From contig JBEKGC010000026.1 in assembly GCA_050013055.1 (NCBI GenBank), forward strand, positions 24,761-88,760: 64,000 nt of DNA. Direction: 5' to 3'. The position numbers were made by a program, and so were the translations under genes. The stretch is from Palsa-504 sp050013055. GTDB taxonomy: Bacteria; Actinomycetota; Actinomycetes; Streptosporangiales; Streptosporangiaceae. The notes under the pieces were generated by a model. The model did not search any database, had not been told where the DNA came from, and saw only the letters and a list, made by a program, of their open reading frames with translations. How positions within the stretch are numbered: the stretch's first letter is position 1; the number at the start of each line of letters is the position of its first letter. Below, piece after piece: positions 42,125-50,002 of this stretch.

Positions 42125-42904
42125 ATGGTCCCCATGGGCATCAGCGACTGGCACGCCAAGCGGCACATGAAGCACCCCGAGCGCGGCGTCCTGCGCGTCT
42201 CCGGTTTCCACCACGGGCACTCATCGTCGTCAGGACGGATCACGGGTGTCATCACGGCTCCCGGGATCCCGGATACGCCAGTCGAGCACAAGGTGGATGA
42301 TCACGGCCGCTGGACGGGGATCCAGGAGGTTCCCGTCCTCGTCGACCGGGCCGATCCGGCCAAGTTCGTCATCTTGTGGGACGAGGTGCAGCCCGCGTCC
42401 TGGGGTGATCAGATGCAGCCCTTCTCCGGCGATGCGGGCGGGATGAGCAGCGGCCCCGGAGTGCGGGTTACCTCGACGACGACCTTCGTGACCACGGGCC
42501 CGGACGGCCAGCGCGCCATCACTCCGGAGATCGCGGCCAAGATGCAGGCGGCGGCGAAGGTGTTCGGCAAACTCGGCGGCAAGGACCTGAGCCAGATAAT
42601 CAGCCAGGCCCTCGACATGGCGTCCGGCCAGCCCTCCGGCCGGCCAGCCGGTCAGCCCTTCGGCCAGCCGGACGTGCCGGGGTACGTTCAGGGGGGCGGC
42701 CAGGCGTTCGGCCCTGGCGATCCGCAGGCGTTCCAGCAAGCCGGCGGGCAGGTGGATCCGCAGGCGTTCCAGCAGCCCGGCGTGCAGGCGTTCGGGCAGG
42801 TGGATCCGCAGGCGTTCCACCAGCCCGGCGGGCATGCGTTCGGGCAGGTGGATCCGCAGGCGTTCCACCAGCCCGGCGGCCAGCAGGAGGAACAGGAGTC
42901 CTAG
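42125..42904 (+). CDS. Hypothetical protein with C-terminal Gln/Pro-rich tandem repeats
   Basis: A 259-residue protein of unknown family. The first ~170 residues look globular, with VLRVSGFHHGHSSSSGRITG, VEHKVDDHGRWTG and EVPVLVDRADPAKFVILWDE. A short amphipathic helix follows (ITPEIAAKMQAAAKVFGKLG). The last ~85 residues are repeats of GQVDPQAF-H/Q-QPGG, encoded by near-identical 48-bp units. No signal peptide or membrane helix is seen. ATG 42134 is an alternative start. It occupies the place where aroE normally follows mltG. Confidence 0.7.
   Translation: MVPMGISDWHAKRHMKHPERGVLRVSGFHHGHSSSSGRITGVITAPGIPDTPVEHKVDDHGRWTGIQEVPVLVDRADPAKFVILWDEVQPASWGDQMQPFSGDAGGMSSGPGVRVTSTTTFVTTGPDGQRAITPEIAAKMQAAAKVFGKLGGKDLSQIISQALDMASGQPSGRPAGQPFGQPDVPGYVQGGGQAFGPGDPQAFQQAGGQVDPQAFQQPGVQAFGQVDPQAFHQPGGHAFGQVDPQAFHQPGGQQEEQES
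42749..42892 (+). repeat. 48-bp coding tandem repeat (three units)
   Basis: Units starting CAGGTGGATCCGCAGGCG lie at 42749, 42797 and 42845, exactly 48 bp apart and nearly identical, preceded by a degenerate partial unit at about 42719. Each adds 16 residues in frame. Confidence 0.85.
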
Positions 42905-42912
42905 CCCAGGCC

Positions 42913-43473
42913 TCAGGCCGGCGGCCCGACTCCCGGCACCGGGCGGCCGTTTTCCAGGTAAATCAGCTCTTGGCGGCCGGTGGCCGCCCGCACCCGCCGC
43001 CGGATCGGGCGCCTGAGCAGTTCGAACGCGTCCGCGAGCACGGCCAGCCGGTACTCGGAGATCTCCGCGGGCTGCAGCACCAGATCGGCCAGGGCCTGGT
43101 CGCCGAGCTGGCCGCAGTCGAAGAGGAACCTGATACCTCCGGGCCGCCCCGGGCGCGGACGGCGGAAGTCCAGGCAGGCCAGCCGCCCCCGGTGAACCTC
43201 GATGCCGCACTCCTCCCGAACCTCCCGCCGGCACGCATCCCACGGCGTCTCCCCGTCTGCTTCCATGATGCCCCCGGGGATCGTCCAGCCGGACTTATAG
43301 GTGGGCTTGAGGATCAGCAGCCGCCCGGCCCGGTCGAAGATGAGCGCCCCCGCCGACACCGGGATACCCGGTGAGGGTATGGTGCCGGCAGACGTCTCTT
43401 CCGCCCCCGCATCGCCATCATTGGTCGCAGCAGTCACGTTACGAACATGCCCAGGCAGCCCGGCAGAAAACAA
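42913..43473 (-). CDS. NUDIX hydrolase
   Basis: The ~186-residue protein has a complete Nudix box G-x5-E-x7-R-E-U-x-E-E-x-G-U in GGIMEADGETPWDACRREVREECGI, with ALIFDRAGRLLILKPTYKSGWTIPG just before it. The fold would bind Mg2+ and hydrolyse a nucleoside diphosphate derivative; the substrate is unknown. The start is uncertain: TTG 43473 is the longest, while GTG 43437 would trim 12 residues, and neither has a clear ribosome binding site. Upstream lies a cluster of palindromes. It is convergent with the repeat protein gene, nine bases apart. Confidence 0.85.
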   Translation of the reverse strand: MFSAGLPGHVRNVTAATNDGDAGAEETSAGTIPSPGIPVSAGALIFDRAGRLLILKPTYKSGWTIPGGIMEADGETPWDACRREVREECGIEVHRGRLACLDFRRPRPGRPGGIRFLFDCGQLGDQALADLVLQPAEISEYRLAVLADAFELLRRPIRRRVRAATGRQELIYLENGRPVPGVGPPA

Positions 43474-43519
43474 GAACTCTCTGGACAGAACGGTCCGTGG
43501 TGCTGGCCCCGGCAGACAT

Positions 43520-43549
43520 CGCGACTTCGTGTCTTATGCAAAAGTCGCG
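43520..43549. promoter_or_regulatory. Inverted repeat upstream of the NUDIX gene
   Basis: CGCGACTT - 14 bases - AAGTCGCG is a perfect 8-bp inverted repeat located 47-76 bases before the NUDIX start. It could be an operator or a transcript hairpin. Confidence 0.5.
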
Positions 43550-43570
43550 TTAGGCAAGAACCGCTGAGGC

Positions 43571-43587
43571 TGATTAATTATTAATCA
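43571..43587. promoter_or_regulatory. Perfect AT-only palindrome
   Basis: TGATTAAT-T-ATTAATCA is a perfect 17-bp palindrome with almost no G or C in a very GC-rich genome, lying between the divergently ordered NUDIX and MmcQ genes' upstream/downstream regions. Such a sequence is very unlikely by chance here and fits a dimeric DNA-binding site. Confidence 0.6.
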
Positions 43588-43694
43588 TGCCGGATGGCGG
43601 TCGCGGATATAAATTCGATCACCATCATCAGACATGAAGAAAAATCCGCTGACCGGCGGGTTCGTTCGGAATAAAGATCTTGCGGTATCCTTGG

Positions 43695-44039
43695 CTAAGG
43701 GCGGTCTTTCTTGGGTAGCTTTCTCACGATAGCCGCATAGGAGGCATCGATGGCCTCGGTGATTTCATCGTCTCCGATCGCGCCGCCGATCAGCAATGTG
43801 TTCCACCCTGAGCGGCCTATGTATGGCATCACCCGGGCGTCATCGGGATACCGCAGCAGCCATTCGTCTGCCTCTTCCCGGCTGGTGCCGCACTTCAGGC
43901 CCACCGAGGGGGTCGCAGCTGAGCCGAGAAAGGCGAAGATCTTGCTGCCGACCTTGGCGACGACGTCGCCATCCCATGGCTCGTCCGGCCAGGCCCCCGG
44001 CTTGACCAGGCAGTATGCGAGCACGTCTTCCCACGTCAT
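43695..44039 (-). CDS. MmcQ/YjbR family protein
   Basis: From ATG 44039 (MTWEDVLAYCLVKPGAWPDEPW) the protein has 114 residues and shows the MmcQ/YjbR pattern: KVGSKIFAFLG, VGLKCGTSREEADEWLLRYPD, MPYIGRSGWNTLLIGGAIGDDEI and the C-terminal YAAIVRKLPKK. The double-wing fold is thought to bind DNA but a definite role is not established. A longer start at 44090 would overlap the divergent MFS gene and is rejected. The MFS gene starts 37 bases away on the other strand. Confidence 0.85.
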   Translation of the reverse strand: MTWEDVLAYCLVKPGAWPDEPWDGDVVAKVGSKIFAFLGSAATPSVGLKCGTSREEADEWLLRYPDDARVMPYIGRSGWNTLLIGGAIGDDEITEAIDASYAAIVRKLPKKDRP

Positions 44040-44076
44040 GGCGTCACGATAGCGGTCCGCCGGAAGGAAGCAGACA

Positions 44077-45339
44077 ATGCGCTCGACCATCCGGGGCTAC
44101 GTCGAGGTGGGCGGCCGCCCGGAGTTCCGCCGGTTCTGGCTCGGGATGATGATCTCGCGGGCCGGCGACGCTTTCACCGTCGTCGCGCTGTCCTGGGTGG
44201 TGCTGAGCATGGCCGGCCCGTTCCAGCTCGGCGTGGTCCTGATGTGCTTCGGCCTGCCCCGGATCGTGAGCGGGCCGATAGCGGGCCGCCTGCTCGACCG
44301 GTCCAGGCCGCGGGCGCTGCTGACCGCGGACAACGCGGCCCGCGGGCTGCTGATCGCCGCCGTTCCCGTGCTGTTGTGGTCACATCACCTGGTCGTCGCC
44401 GATCTCTACGGCATCGCGGCGGTCAGCGCGCTGCTCTCGTCGGTCACCGAGGTAGCTGAGGCGGCGCTGGTGCCGCGCCTGGTGAACGATGATCAGCTCG
44501 ACGCCGCGAACTCGCTGCTGTCGGCCAACTGGGAACTCGCCTATATCGTCGGCCCCGCCGTGGCCGGGATCATCGTGGCCACGGTCGGCGCGCCGTACGC
44601 CCTGGTCTTCGACGCCGCCAGCTTCGCGGTCATGTCCGCGATCTGCCTGAGCCTGCCGTCCCTGGTGCGGACGTCCCCGGACACGCCCGCCGGCACCAGC
44701 CCGGCCCGCCGTAACTGGCTGGGCCTTGGCCTGTTGTTCCGGTTTCCCGCGGTCCTTGTGCTCAGCGTCTGCAGCTTCGGCATGCTCTTCCTCGACGGAG
44801 TGGCCACCGTGCTTTACCCGGTGTACAGCCGGAGCTTCCTGCACGCCGGGCCGGCCGGGTACGGCCTGCTGGTATCGGCTGCGGGAGCCGGCGCCCTGCT
44901 CGGCGTGGTCGCGGGGGCCAGCCTGGCCGGCCGGCTGCCGCCCGCGCTGCGTATCGGCACGGTGATCGCGGCAGGCGCGCCGCTGTTCGGCCTGCTCCGG
45001 CTGGCGCCTGACCTGGCCGTCGCGGTGATCCTGCTGGCCTTGGCCGCCTTCGCCTGGGGACCTTACTTCGTGTTCGAGCGGACGCTGGCCCAGCGTCTGG
45101 TGCCGGACGACGTCCGCGGCCGCCTGTTCGGCGTCCGGATGGCGATCTCCTCGCTCGGGTTCCCGTTCGGCAGCGCGATCGGCGGAGCGCTGATCGGCGC
45201 GGTCGGCCTGCGGACCGTCATCCTCGCGATCGCCTGCGCCTGCCTGGCGCTCGCCCTGCTGCCGCTGCTCGCGCCCGCACTGCGGCAACTGGCTGACCCG
45301 GCGCGCGGACCGTCCAGGTCCCCGGTGCCGGCCCCGTAA
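44077..45339 (+). CDS. MFS transporter (drug-efflux type)
   Basis: The 420-residue protein has about 12 hydrophobic helices. Helix 1 starts RFWLGMMISRAGDAFTVVAL, the loop 2-3 signature-like segment is GPIAGRLLDRSRPRALL, and a central break of charged residues occurs near residue 205 (RTSPDTPAGTSPARRNW). The pattern FVFERTLAQRLVPDDVRGRLFG and GSAIGGALIGAVGL in the second half is typical of the MFS_3/enterobactin-exporter-like group. The substrate is unknown. GGAAGGAAG is well placed before ATG 44077. It is divergent from the MmcQ gene. Confidence 0.88.
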   Translation: MRSTIRGYVEVGGRPEFRRFWLGMMISRAGDAFTVVALSWVVLSMAGPFQLGVVLMCFGLPRIVSGPIAGRLLDRSRPRALLTADNAARGLLIAAVPVLLWSHHLVVADLYGIAAVSALLSSVTEVAEAALVPRLVNDDQLDAANSLLSANWELAYIVGPAVAGIIVATVGAPYALVFDAASFAVMSAICLSLPSLVRTSPDTPAGTSPARRNWLGLGLLFRFPAVLVLSVCSFGMLFLDGVATVLYPVYSRSFLHAGPAGYGLLVSAAGAGALLGVVAGASLAGRLPPALRIGTVIAAGAPLFGLLRLAPDLAVAVILLALAAFAWGPYFVFERTLAQRLVPDDVRGRLFGVRMAISSLGFPFGSAIGGALIGAVGLRTVILAIACACLALALLPLLAPALRQLADPARGPSRSPVPAP

Positions 45340-45410
45340 CTCAAGGCGAGCAGAATGCTGAGGGTGACCCGGTCGGCGCACGGCCGTTGCGGACACGAAA
45401 AGAGGGGCGG

Positions 45411-46010
45411 ATGGGTCCGGTCGGCTTCGACCTTGACATGACGTTGATCAACTCACGGCCGGCCATCCTGGCAGCGTTCGCCGGACTCGAGCGGGACACC
45501 GCGACCGCCATCGACCTGGCGGCGGTGGACCGCCGGCTTGGCATCAAGCTGGATGACGAACTGGCATTCTGGTTCCCGCCCGGCCAGATCGCCGCGGCAG
45601 CGGAGACCTACCGGCGACACTACGTGGCACTGGCCGAGCAGCTCACTACGGTGCTGCCCGGCGCGCACGACGCGCTCGCGGCGGTCCGGGCGGCGGGCCA
45701 GCGCGTGGTGATCATCACGGCCAAGCACCCTATTTCGGTGGAGCCGAGCATGCGGGCGGTCGGGCTGTCGGCCGACGAGCTGTTTACCCTGGTGCACGGG
45801 CCGGAGAAGGCGGCGGTGCTGCGGACCTTGCAAGCGGTCGCCTACGTCGGCGATACCCCGCCGGACATGACCGCCGCCGTGCAGGCGGGCGTGCGGGCGG
45901 TCGGCGTCACGACCGGCTCGTTCGCCGGACCCGACCTGTCCGGCGCGGGCGCTGAGGTGGTGCTCGACTCGCTCACTCACTTCCCCGACTGGTACCGGAA
46001 CGCCTGCTAG
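45411..46010 (+). CDS. HAD family hydrolase (phosphoglycolate phosphatase-like)
   Basis: From ATG 45411 the protein has 199 residues; GAGGGGCGG lies just upstream. HAD motif I is GFDLDMTLI, motif II VVIITAKHP, and motifs III/IV KAAVLRTLQAVAYVGDTPPDM with the conserved GD. Motif I has the D-x-D pair of phosphatases. The cap region is helical (PPGQIAAAAETYRRHYVAL). The substrate is unknown; phosphoglycolate or another small phosphate ester is typical. It is convergent with the M41-like gene. Confidence 0.87.
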   Translation: MGPVGFDLDMTLINSRPAILAAFAGLERDTATAIDLAAVDRRLGIKLDDELAFWFPPGQIAAAAETYRRHYVALAEQLTTVLPGAHDALAAVRAAGQRVVIITAKHPISVEPSMRAVGLSADELFTLVHGPEKAAVLRTLQAVAYVGDTPPDMTAAVQAGVRAVGVTTGSFAGPDLSGAGAEVVLDSLTHFPDWYRNAC

Positions 46011-46021
46011 CCCGTCCGTCG

Positions 46022-46612
46022 TCAGGCTGAGTCCGCGATGGCCGCGGCCACCTCGTAGGGCAGGTGCCTGGGGTGTACGAGCAGGGCCCGGGCCAGCTGG
46101 CGGATCCGCAGCCGCAACGGGGTCAGCGTCTGCTCGCAGTAGCGCCAGGCGGCGAGCTCGTCGCCGCCATAGCGCGCGCCGACGCCCAACCGGAACCTCC
46201 GCGCGTCGCCGCCGCCACGGTGCCACGCCGCCAGCCACGCCCGCAGTTCGTCGTCGCGGGCCAGCAGGGACCAGTCGCGGAGCTGCTCGGCGATCTGCCC
46301 CGCCGCGTCGATGACAAACGAGAGGTCGCCTCCGTCGCCGATGCCGTGCACCCGGCCCTGGCTGTCCCGCCCGTGGCGGATGCTGGCGGAGCTGAACCGC
46401 ACGCCGACCGCCAGCGCGGCGACGGCGTGACCGGCCTCGTGCCAGGCTGTCTGCACGGCCGCCGTCCGGGCGGGCAGGTAGCTGGCCGAGGCTCCGAGGT
46501 CGTACCGCTGCCTGATCCACATCTCGTGCACGATCGACTCATCGTCGTAGCGCACGAGCCGGCGCAGTTCGGCCTGGACCTGAGCCAGCGTCCGCCCCTG
46601 CGCCGGGGTCAC
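46022..46612 (-). CDS. Stand-alone M41-like metallopeptidase domain protein
   Basis: The 196-residue protein contains the zinc motif HEAGHAVAALAVG (H-E-x-x-H) and, about 40 residues on, DAAGQIAEQL, which resembles the GGRAAEEL segment carrying the third ligand in FtsH-type M41 peptidases. The AAA+ ATPase and membrane helices of FtsH are absent. It may act as a small protease on unfolded proteins or partner with another ATPase; this is inference. Its start ATG overlaps the stop of the VOC gene, so the two are coupled. Confidence 0.7.
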   Translation of the reverse strand: MTPAQGRTLAQVQAELRRLVRYDDESIVHEMWIRQRYDLGASASYLPARTAAVQTAWHEAGHAVAALAVGVRFSSASIRHGRDSQGRVHGIGDGGDLSFVIDAAGQIAEQLRDWSLLARDDELRAWLAAWHRGGGDARRFRLGVGARYGGDELAAWRYCEQTLTPLRLRIRQLARALLVHPRHLPYEVAAAIADSA

Positions 46613-47346
46613 CGCGGCGTCAGCACGCAGAACTCGCCGCCCTCCGGGTCGGCCAGCACGGCCCAGGGGACGTCGCCCTGTCCCACGTCGGCCGGCGCCG
46701 CGCCCGCCTCGAGCAGGGCCTTGACCGCTGCCGCGTGATCTTCGCCGGGCTGCGGGGCGACATCGAGGTGGACCCGGTTCTTACTGGTCTTGGCCTCCGG
46801 CACCTTGAGCAGCGTGAGGTAAGGCCCGACGTCCTGCGGTGAGCGCAGGGACACCCCGTTAGCGCCCGCTCCGCGGCGTGTCCACCCGGTGGCCAGCTCC
46901 CAGAAGCCGGCCATCCGGGCCGGATCGGAGCAGTCGACGACCAGCCCGCCGAACAGCCCGGTCTGCGGGTAGAGGGGCTGCGGCTCGAGCACGCAGAACT
47001 CGTTGCCTTCCGGGTCGGCCAGCACCTGCCATGGCACGTTCTCCTGGCCGATGTCGGCGGGTACGGCACCGAGGCTGAGGAGCCGCTCCATCTCAGCCGC
47101 CTGATGGGCGGCCGTTTCCGTGGCCAGGTCCAGGTGCACCCGGTTCTTGCCGTCCTTGTCCTCGGGCACCCGCAGGAAAGTCAGCGGCAGCGCCATCGGG
47201 TCGGGATAGCGGTAGCCGCGCGGCCAGATCTCCACCTCATCGGGCTCCTCGGTGACGACCTCCCAGCCCAGGGCCGCGGCCCAGAACCGGCCAAGCCGCG
47301 CCGGATCGGTCGCGTCGATGACCAGCTGCACCAGGCGAGTAGGCAT
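46609..47346 (-). CDS. VOC family protein with two glyoxalase-like domains
   Basis: 245 residues made of two tandem VOC (glyoxalase/bleomycin resistance/dioxygenase) modules. Each starts with a DATDPARLGRFWAAALGWEV or DCSDPARMAGFWELATGWT segment, has KNRVHLDLA/KNRVHLDVA in the middle and ends with DPEGNEFCVLEP/DPEGGEFCVLTP. The His of VHLD and Glu of EFCV are positions that bind metal in active family members. The function is unknown, possibly antibiotic or toxin binding. It lies 7 bases after the DUF1707 gene, in a minus-strand operon of three. Confidence 0.85.
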   Translation of the reverse strand: MPTRLVQLVIDATDPARLGRFWAAALGWEVVTEEPDEVEIWPRGYRYPDPMALPLTFLRVPEDKDGKNRVHLDLATETAAHQAAEMERLLSLGAVPADIGQENVPWQVLADPEGNEFCVLEPQPLYPQTGLFGGLVVDCSDPARMAGFWELATGWTRRGAGANGVSLRSPQDVGPYLTLLKVPEAKTSKNRVHLDVAPQPGEDHAAAVKALLEAGAAPADVGQGDVPWAVLADPEGGEFCVLTPR

Positions 47347-47353
47347 ATCAGCC

Positions 47354-48004
47354 TCAGCCGGCGGTGAGCGCGTACGGCTGAGGTTGCCTGGTCAGCCACT
47401 GCCAGAACGTCCGGCGCGGCGGCGCGGCCAGGAAGTGGCCGCTGCCGACCTTGCCGGTGACCTCAACCCGCAGCAGCTCGGGCTGGTCGGCACTCCAGGG
47501 CGCGCGGACCTTGACGTGCCCGCTGCGGATCGCCACGTCGTCGGCATCCACCACGATCCCCGGCTTGGTCTTAATCCGGATGTGACCGCTGCGCACGTCG
47601 ATGTCGAGCCGCAGGGTCGGCTGGGTGATGACGGCCTGGGTGAGGTCAAGCAGCACGTGGCCACTGGTCACCTTCACCTCCATCCGCTGCGGTACCACCC
47701 ACCGGTCAACGCGCTGCACGTGACCGCTGTGGCAGTCGATGCGCGCCACTTCCTTCGGCTTGGGTGCGGTCGCGGGCACGCCCGCCCCTGACCCCGTCGC
47801 GGCGGGCAGGTCGGTGACCAGTTTTGCCAGCTCACCGTACGTCTGCGCGGTCAAGGCCAGCTCCAGCCGCTGGTCGAGTTCCTCCGCGGTCAGCCGCCCG
47901 TCGCCGGCCGAGACCCGGAGCAGTTCGACCACCCGGTCCCTGTCGTCGTGTGAGGCGCGCAGCTCGTTGCGGGCGATCTCGCCGCCGGGTTCGAAATCCG
48001 CCAT
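47354..48004 (-). CDS. DUF1707 protein with repeated S-G-H beta motifs
   Basis: From ATG 48004 the protein has 216 residues. The N-terminal DUF1707 (SHOCT-like) domain reads LRASHDDRDRVVELLRVSAG then DGRLTAEELDQRLELALTA. The C-terminal half is a beta-rich stretch with regularly spaced SGHV, SGHV, SGHI, SGHV and SGHF, similar to the repeated strands of adhesin-like/LiaF-like domains (DUF4097 type). There is no membrane segment. TAAGGT lies six bases before ATG 48004 on the coding strand, indicating a leaderless transcript; TTG 48010 is rejected. Related proteins occur in envelope-stress contexts, but the role here is unknown. Confidence 0.75.
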   Translation of the reverse strand: MADFEPGGEIARNELRASHDDRDRVVELLRVSAGDGRLTAEELDQRLELALTAQTYGELAKLVTDLPAATGSGAGVPATAPKPKEVARIDCHSGHVQRVDRWVVPQRMEVKVTSGHVLLDLTQAVITQPTLRLDIDVRSGHIRIKTKPGIVVDADDVAIRSGHVKVRAPWSADQPELLRVEVTGKVGSGHFLAAPPRRTFWQWLTRQPQPYALTAG

Positions 48005-48016
48005 GGACAAACCTTA

Positions 48017-48305
48017 TGGCAGGGATGTGCCCGGCACCACGCGCGCCGCCCGCCGCTGACCGCCGGCGCTGGCCCGGCTCTGTTCTTCCCGGCCGAACGT
48101 CCCGTGGTACCACCATCGCCACCAGCGGTTCTTGACGGCGGGCGGGCGCATGCCCCGGGATCAGGCGGCGTCACGAACGCTGGGTGAAGCTGAACCAGTC
48201 AGCGCGAAGCAGCCGGGGATGGGCGCCGGGCCGCCCCCCGGGCCCTGCGGGGAGCTGGTTCCGCGGCTCAGGCGGACGGGAACTTTCCGCCGCCCCTGGT
48301 CCGTT
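48017..48305. other. Divergent intergenic region between DUF1707 and TetR genes
   Basis: I see no gene here. The sequence is GC-rich with several small inverted repeats such as GGGCGCCGGGCCGCCCCCCGG. The supportable features are the leaderless -10 of the DUF1707 gene at its left end and the TetR operator just beyond its right end. Confidence 0.5.
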
Positions 48306-48330
48306 ATGTAAGTGAACCACTCACTTACAT
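48306..48330 (+). promoter_or_regulatory. TetR-type operator upstream of the regulator gene
   Basis: ATGTAAGTGA-ACCAC-TCACTTACAT is a perfect 10-bp inverted repeat with a 5-base centre. It ends one base before the -10 TATACT (48332-48337) and so covers the -35 region of the tetR-ABC operon, an ideal position for autorepression. Confidence 0.85.
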
Positions 48331-48331
48331 T

Positions 48332-48337
48332 TATACT
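48332..48337 (+). promoter_or_regulatory. -10 element of the leaderless tetR promoter
   Basis: TATACT is seven bases before ATG 48345 and there is no ribosome binding site. Confidence 0.6.
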
Positions 48338-48344
48338 CCGGAAT

Positions 48345-49052
48345 ATGACAGGCAAACGTGACGCGCACGAACGGCTTCCGGAACTGATCGCTGCGGCCGT
48401 TCGGGTCTTCACCAGGGAAGGCTACCGGTCGGCCAGGATGAGCGATGTCGCGGCCGAGATGGGCCTGTCGGAGGCGGCGATTTACCGTTACGTGGACAGC
48501 AAGGAAGGCCTGTTTGTGCTCGCGATCCGGCATGCGCTGCTGCTCGAAGAGCTGCCCGTGGGTGACCTGCCGCTGTCTCCTGCGCCGCTGGCGGCCACCG
48601 TGGCGGAGGCGCGTGCCTTCATCGCCGAGGTGGTGCCGTTCGGCACGCTCGCCGAGGCGCTGTCCGGGCCGAGCCCCGGTGACACCGCGGCCGAGCTTGA
48701 AAAGATCCTCCGGGAGCTGTTCGAGCTGGAATCGCGCACCAGGGAAGCCGCGGACATGCTGGAACGTTCGGCTCGTGAGCTCCCGGAGATGGCGGACCTG
48801 CTGAACGCGGGCCTGCGCGAGCCGGTGCTCGCGGCGCTGACCGAGTACCTGGACGGCCGGGCCAAGGCCGGGACGCTGCGCCGCACACCCGATACCCCGG
48901 TGACGGCCCGGCTGGTCCTCGAGACGCTCACCTGGTTCGCCCGGCACCGGTTTTCCGACCCGGCCGGCGCCGCCATCCCGGCTGAGCTGGCCCAGGACAC
49001 CGCGGTCGACACGCTCGTGCACGCGCTGGTGCCGGCCGGAGCCGCCCGATGA
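48345..49052 (+). CDS. TetR family transcriptional regulator
   Basis: From ATG 48345 the protein has 235 residues. The N-terminal helix-turn-helix is ELIAAAVRVFTREGYRSARM followed by SDVAAEMGLSEAAIYRYVDSKEGLFVLAI, with all TetR hallmarks. The C-terminal ligand domain is Glu/Leu-rich and not conserved. It very likely represses its own operon through the palindrome directly upstream and is relieved by a ligand that the co-transcribed ABC exporter removes. A longer GTG start at 48312 lies inside the operator and is rejected. The stop overlaps the ATPase start (ATGA). Confidence 0.93.
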   Translation: MTGKRDAHERLPELIAAAVRVFTREGYRSARMSDVAAEMGLSEAAIYRYVDSKEGLFVLAIRHALLLEELPVGDLPLSPAPLAATVAEARAFIAEVVPFGTLAEALSGPSPGDTAAELEKILRELFELESRTREAADMLERSARELPEMADLLNAGLREPVLAALTEYLDGRAKAGTLRRTPDTPVTARLVLETLTWFARHRFSDPAGAAIPAELAQDTAVDTLVHALVPAGAAR

Positions 49053-50002
49053 CCGATGACGTCGCGGTGCAGGTGTGCGACCTGCGGATGAGCTATGGCG
49101 CCACGCAGGTGCTGTGCGGTGTCGACTTCGAGGTCCGCTACGGCGAGGTGTTCTGCCTGCTCGGCCCGAACGGGGCAGGTAAGACCACCACGCTGGAGAT
49201 CCTCGAGGGCTTCCGCCGCCCGACGGGCGGGACGGTCCGTGTCCTGGGTCTCGACCCGACGACGCAGGCGGCCGGGCTGCGCGAGCGGGCCGGGATGGTC
49301 CTGCAGGAGTGCGGGTTTCCGCGGCAGGCCCGGGTGGCCGAGCTCATCGACCTGTGGCGCACCTACTATCCGAATCCGCGCCCGCTCGGTGACCTGCTCG
49401 AGGTGGTAGAGCTGACAGAAGCGCGGAACACCCAGGTCAGGAAGCTATCCGGGGGCCAGAGGCGGCGTCTGGATTTCGCCCTGGCGCTCGCCGGCGATCC
49501 CGATCTGGTCTTCCTCGACGAGCCCACCACCGGTTTCGACCCGGAGGCCCGCAGGCGATGCTGGGCGGCGATCGAGAACCTCAGGCGGCTGGGCAAGACG
49601 ATCCTGCTCACCACCCACTACCTGGACGAGGCGGAACGGCTGGCCGACCGGATCGCCATCTTGCGGGCGGGCCGCATCGAACTAGCCGGGACGACGCAGG
49701 AGGTCGCGGTCCTGGCCGGCCTGGCCACCCGCATCTCCTTCACCACGCCGGCGGCCCTGCGCCGCGGCCAGATCCCGCGGCCGCTAGGGATCGACCTGGC
49801 GGTATCCGGCTCCGAGTCGGTCTGCCACAGCGAGCACCCAGGGATGACCCTGCGGCTGCTGCTCGACTGGGCGCTTGAGCACGGCCTGGGTGACCTGGAC
49901 GGCCTGGCCGTGACCGCCCCCAGCCTCGAAGACACCTACCTGGAGCTCACGGGAGCTGGCGCGGAACCGCAGGTGAGCCAGGCCATCGGAGGCCGGACAT
50001 GA
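49049..50002 (+). CDS. ABC transporter ATP-binding protein (drug-export type)
   Basis: The 317-residue NBD has Walker A LGPNGAGKTTTLEILEGF, the Q-loop in VLQECGF, the signature VRKLSGGQRRRLDFALALAG, Walker B LVFLDEPTTGFD and the H-loop LLTTHYLDEAERLADR. The C-terminal ~90 residues follow the DrrA-like pattern of antibiotic exporters. It pairs with the single permease encoded next (4-bp overlap), so a homodimeric permease is expected. The operon is controlled by the upstream TetR protein. Confidence 0.95.
   Translation: MTDDVAVQVCDLRMSYGATQVLCGVDFEVRYGEVFCLLGPNGAGKTTTLEILEGFRRPTGGTVRVLGLDPTTQAAGLRERAGMVLQECGFPRQARVAELIDLWRTYYPNPRPLGDLLEVVELTEARNTQVRKLSGGQRRRLDFALALAGDPDLVFLDEPTTGFDPEARRRCWAAIENLRRLGKTILLTTHYLDEAERLADRIAILRAGRIELAGTTQEVAVLAGLATRISFTTPAALRRGQIPRPLGIDLAVSGSESVCHSEHPGMTLRLLLDWALEHGLGDLDGLAVTAPSLEDTYLELTGAGAEPQVSQAIGGRT

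Noticed and set aside
47970..48000. GGGTTCGAAATCC as a tRNA T-loop
   Set aside because: It lies in the N-terminal codons of the DUF1707 gene, and no cloverleaf can be drawn around it.
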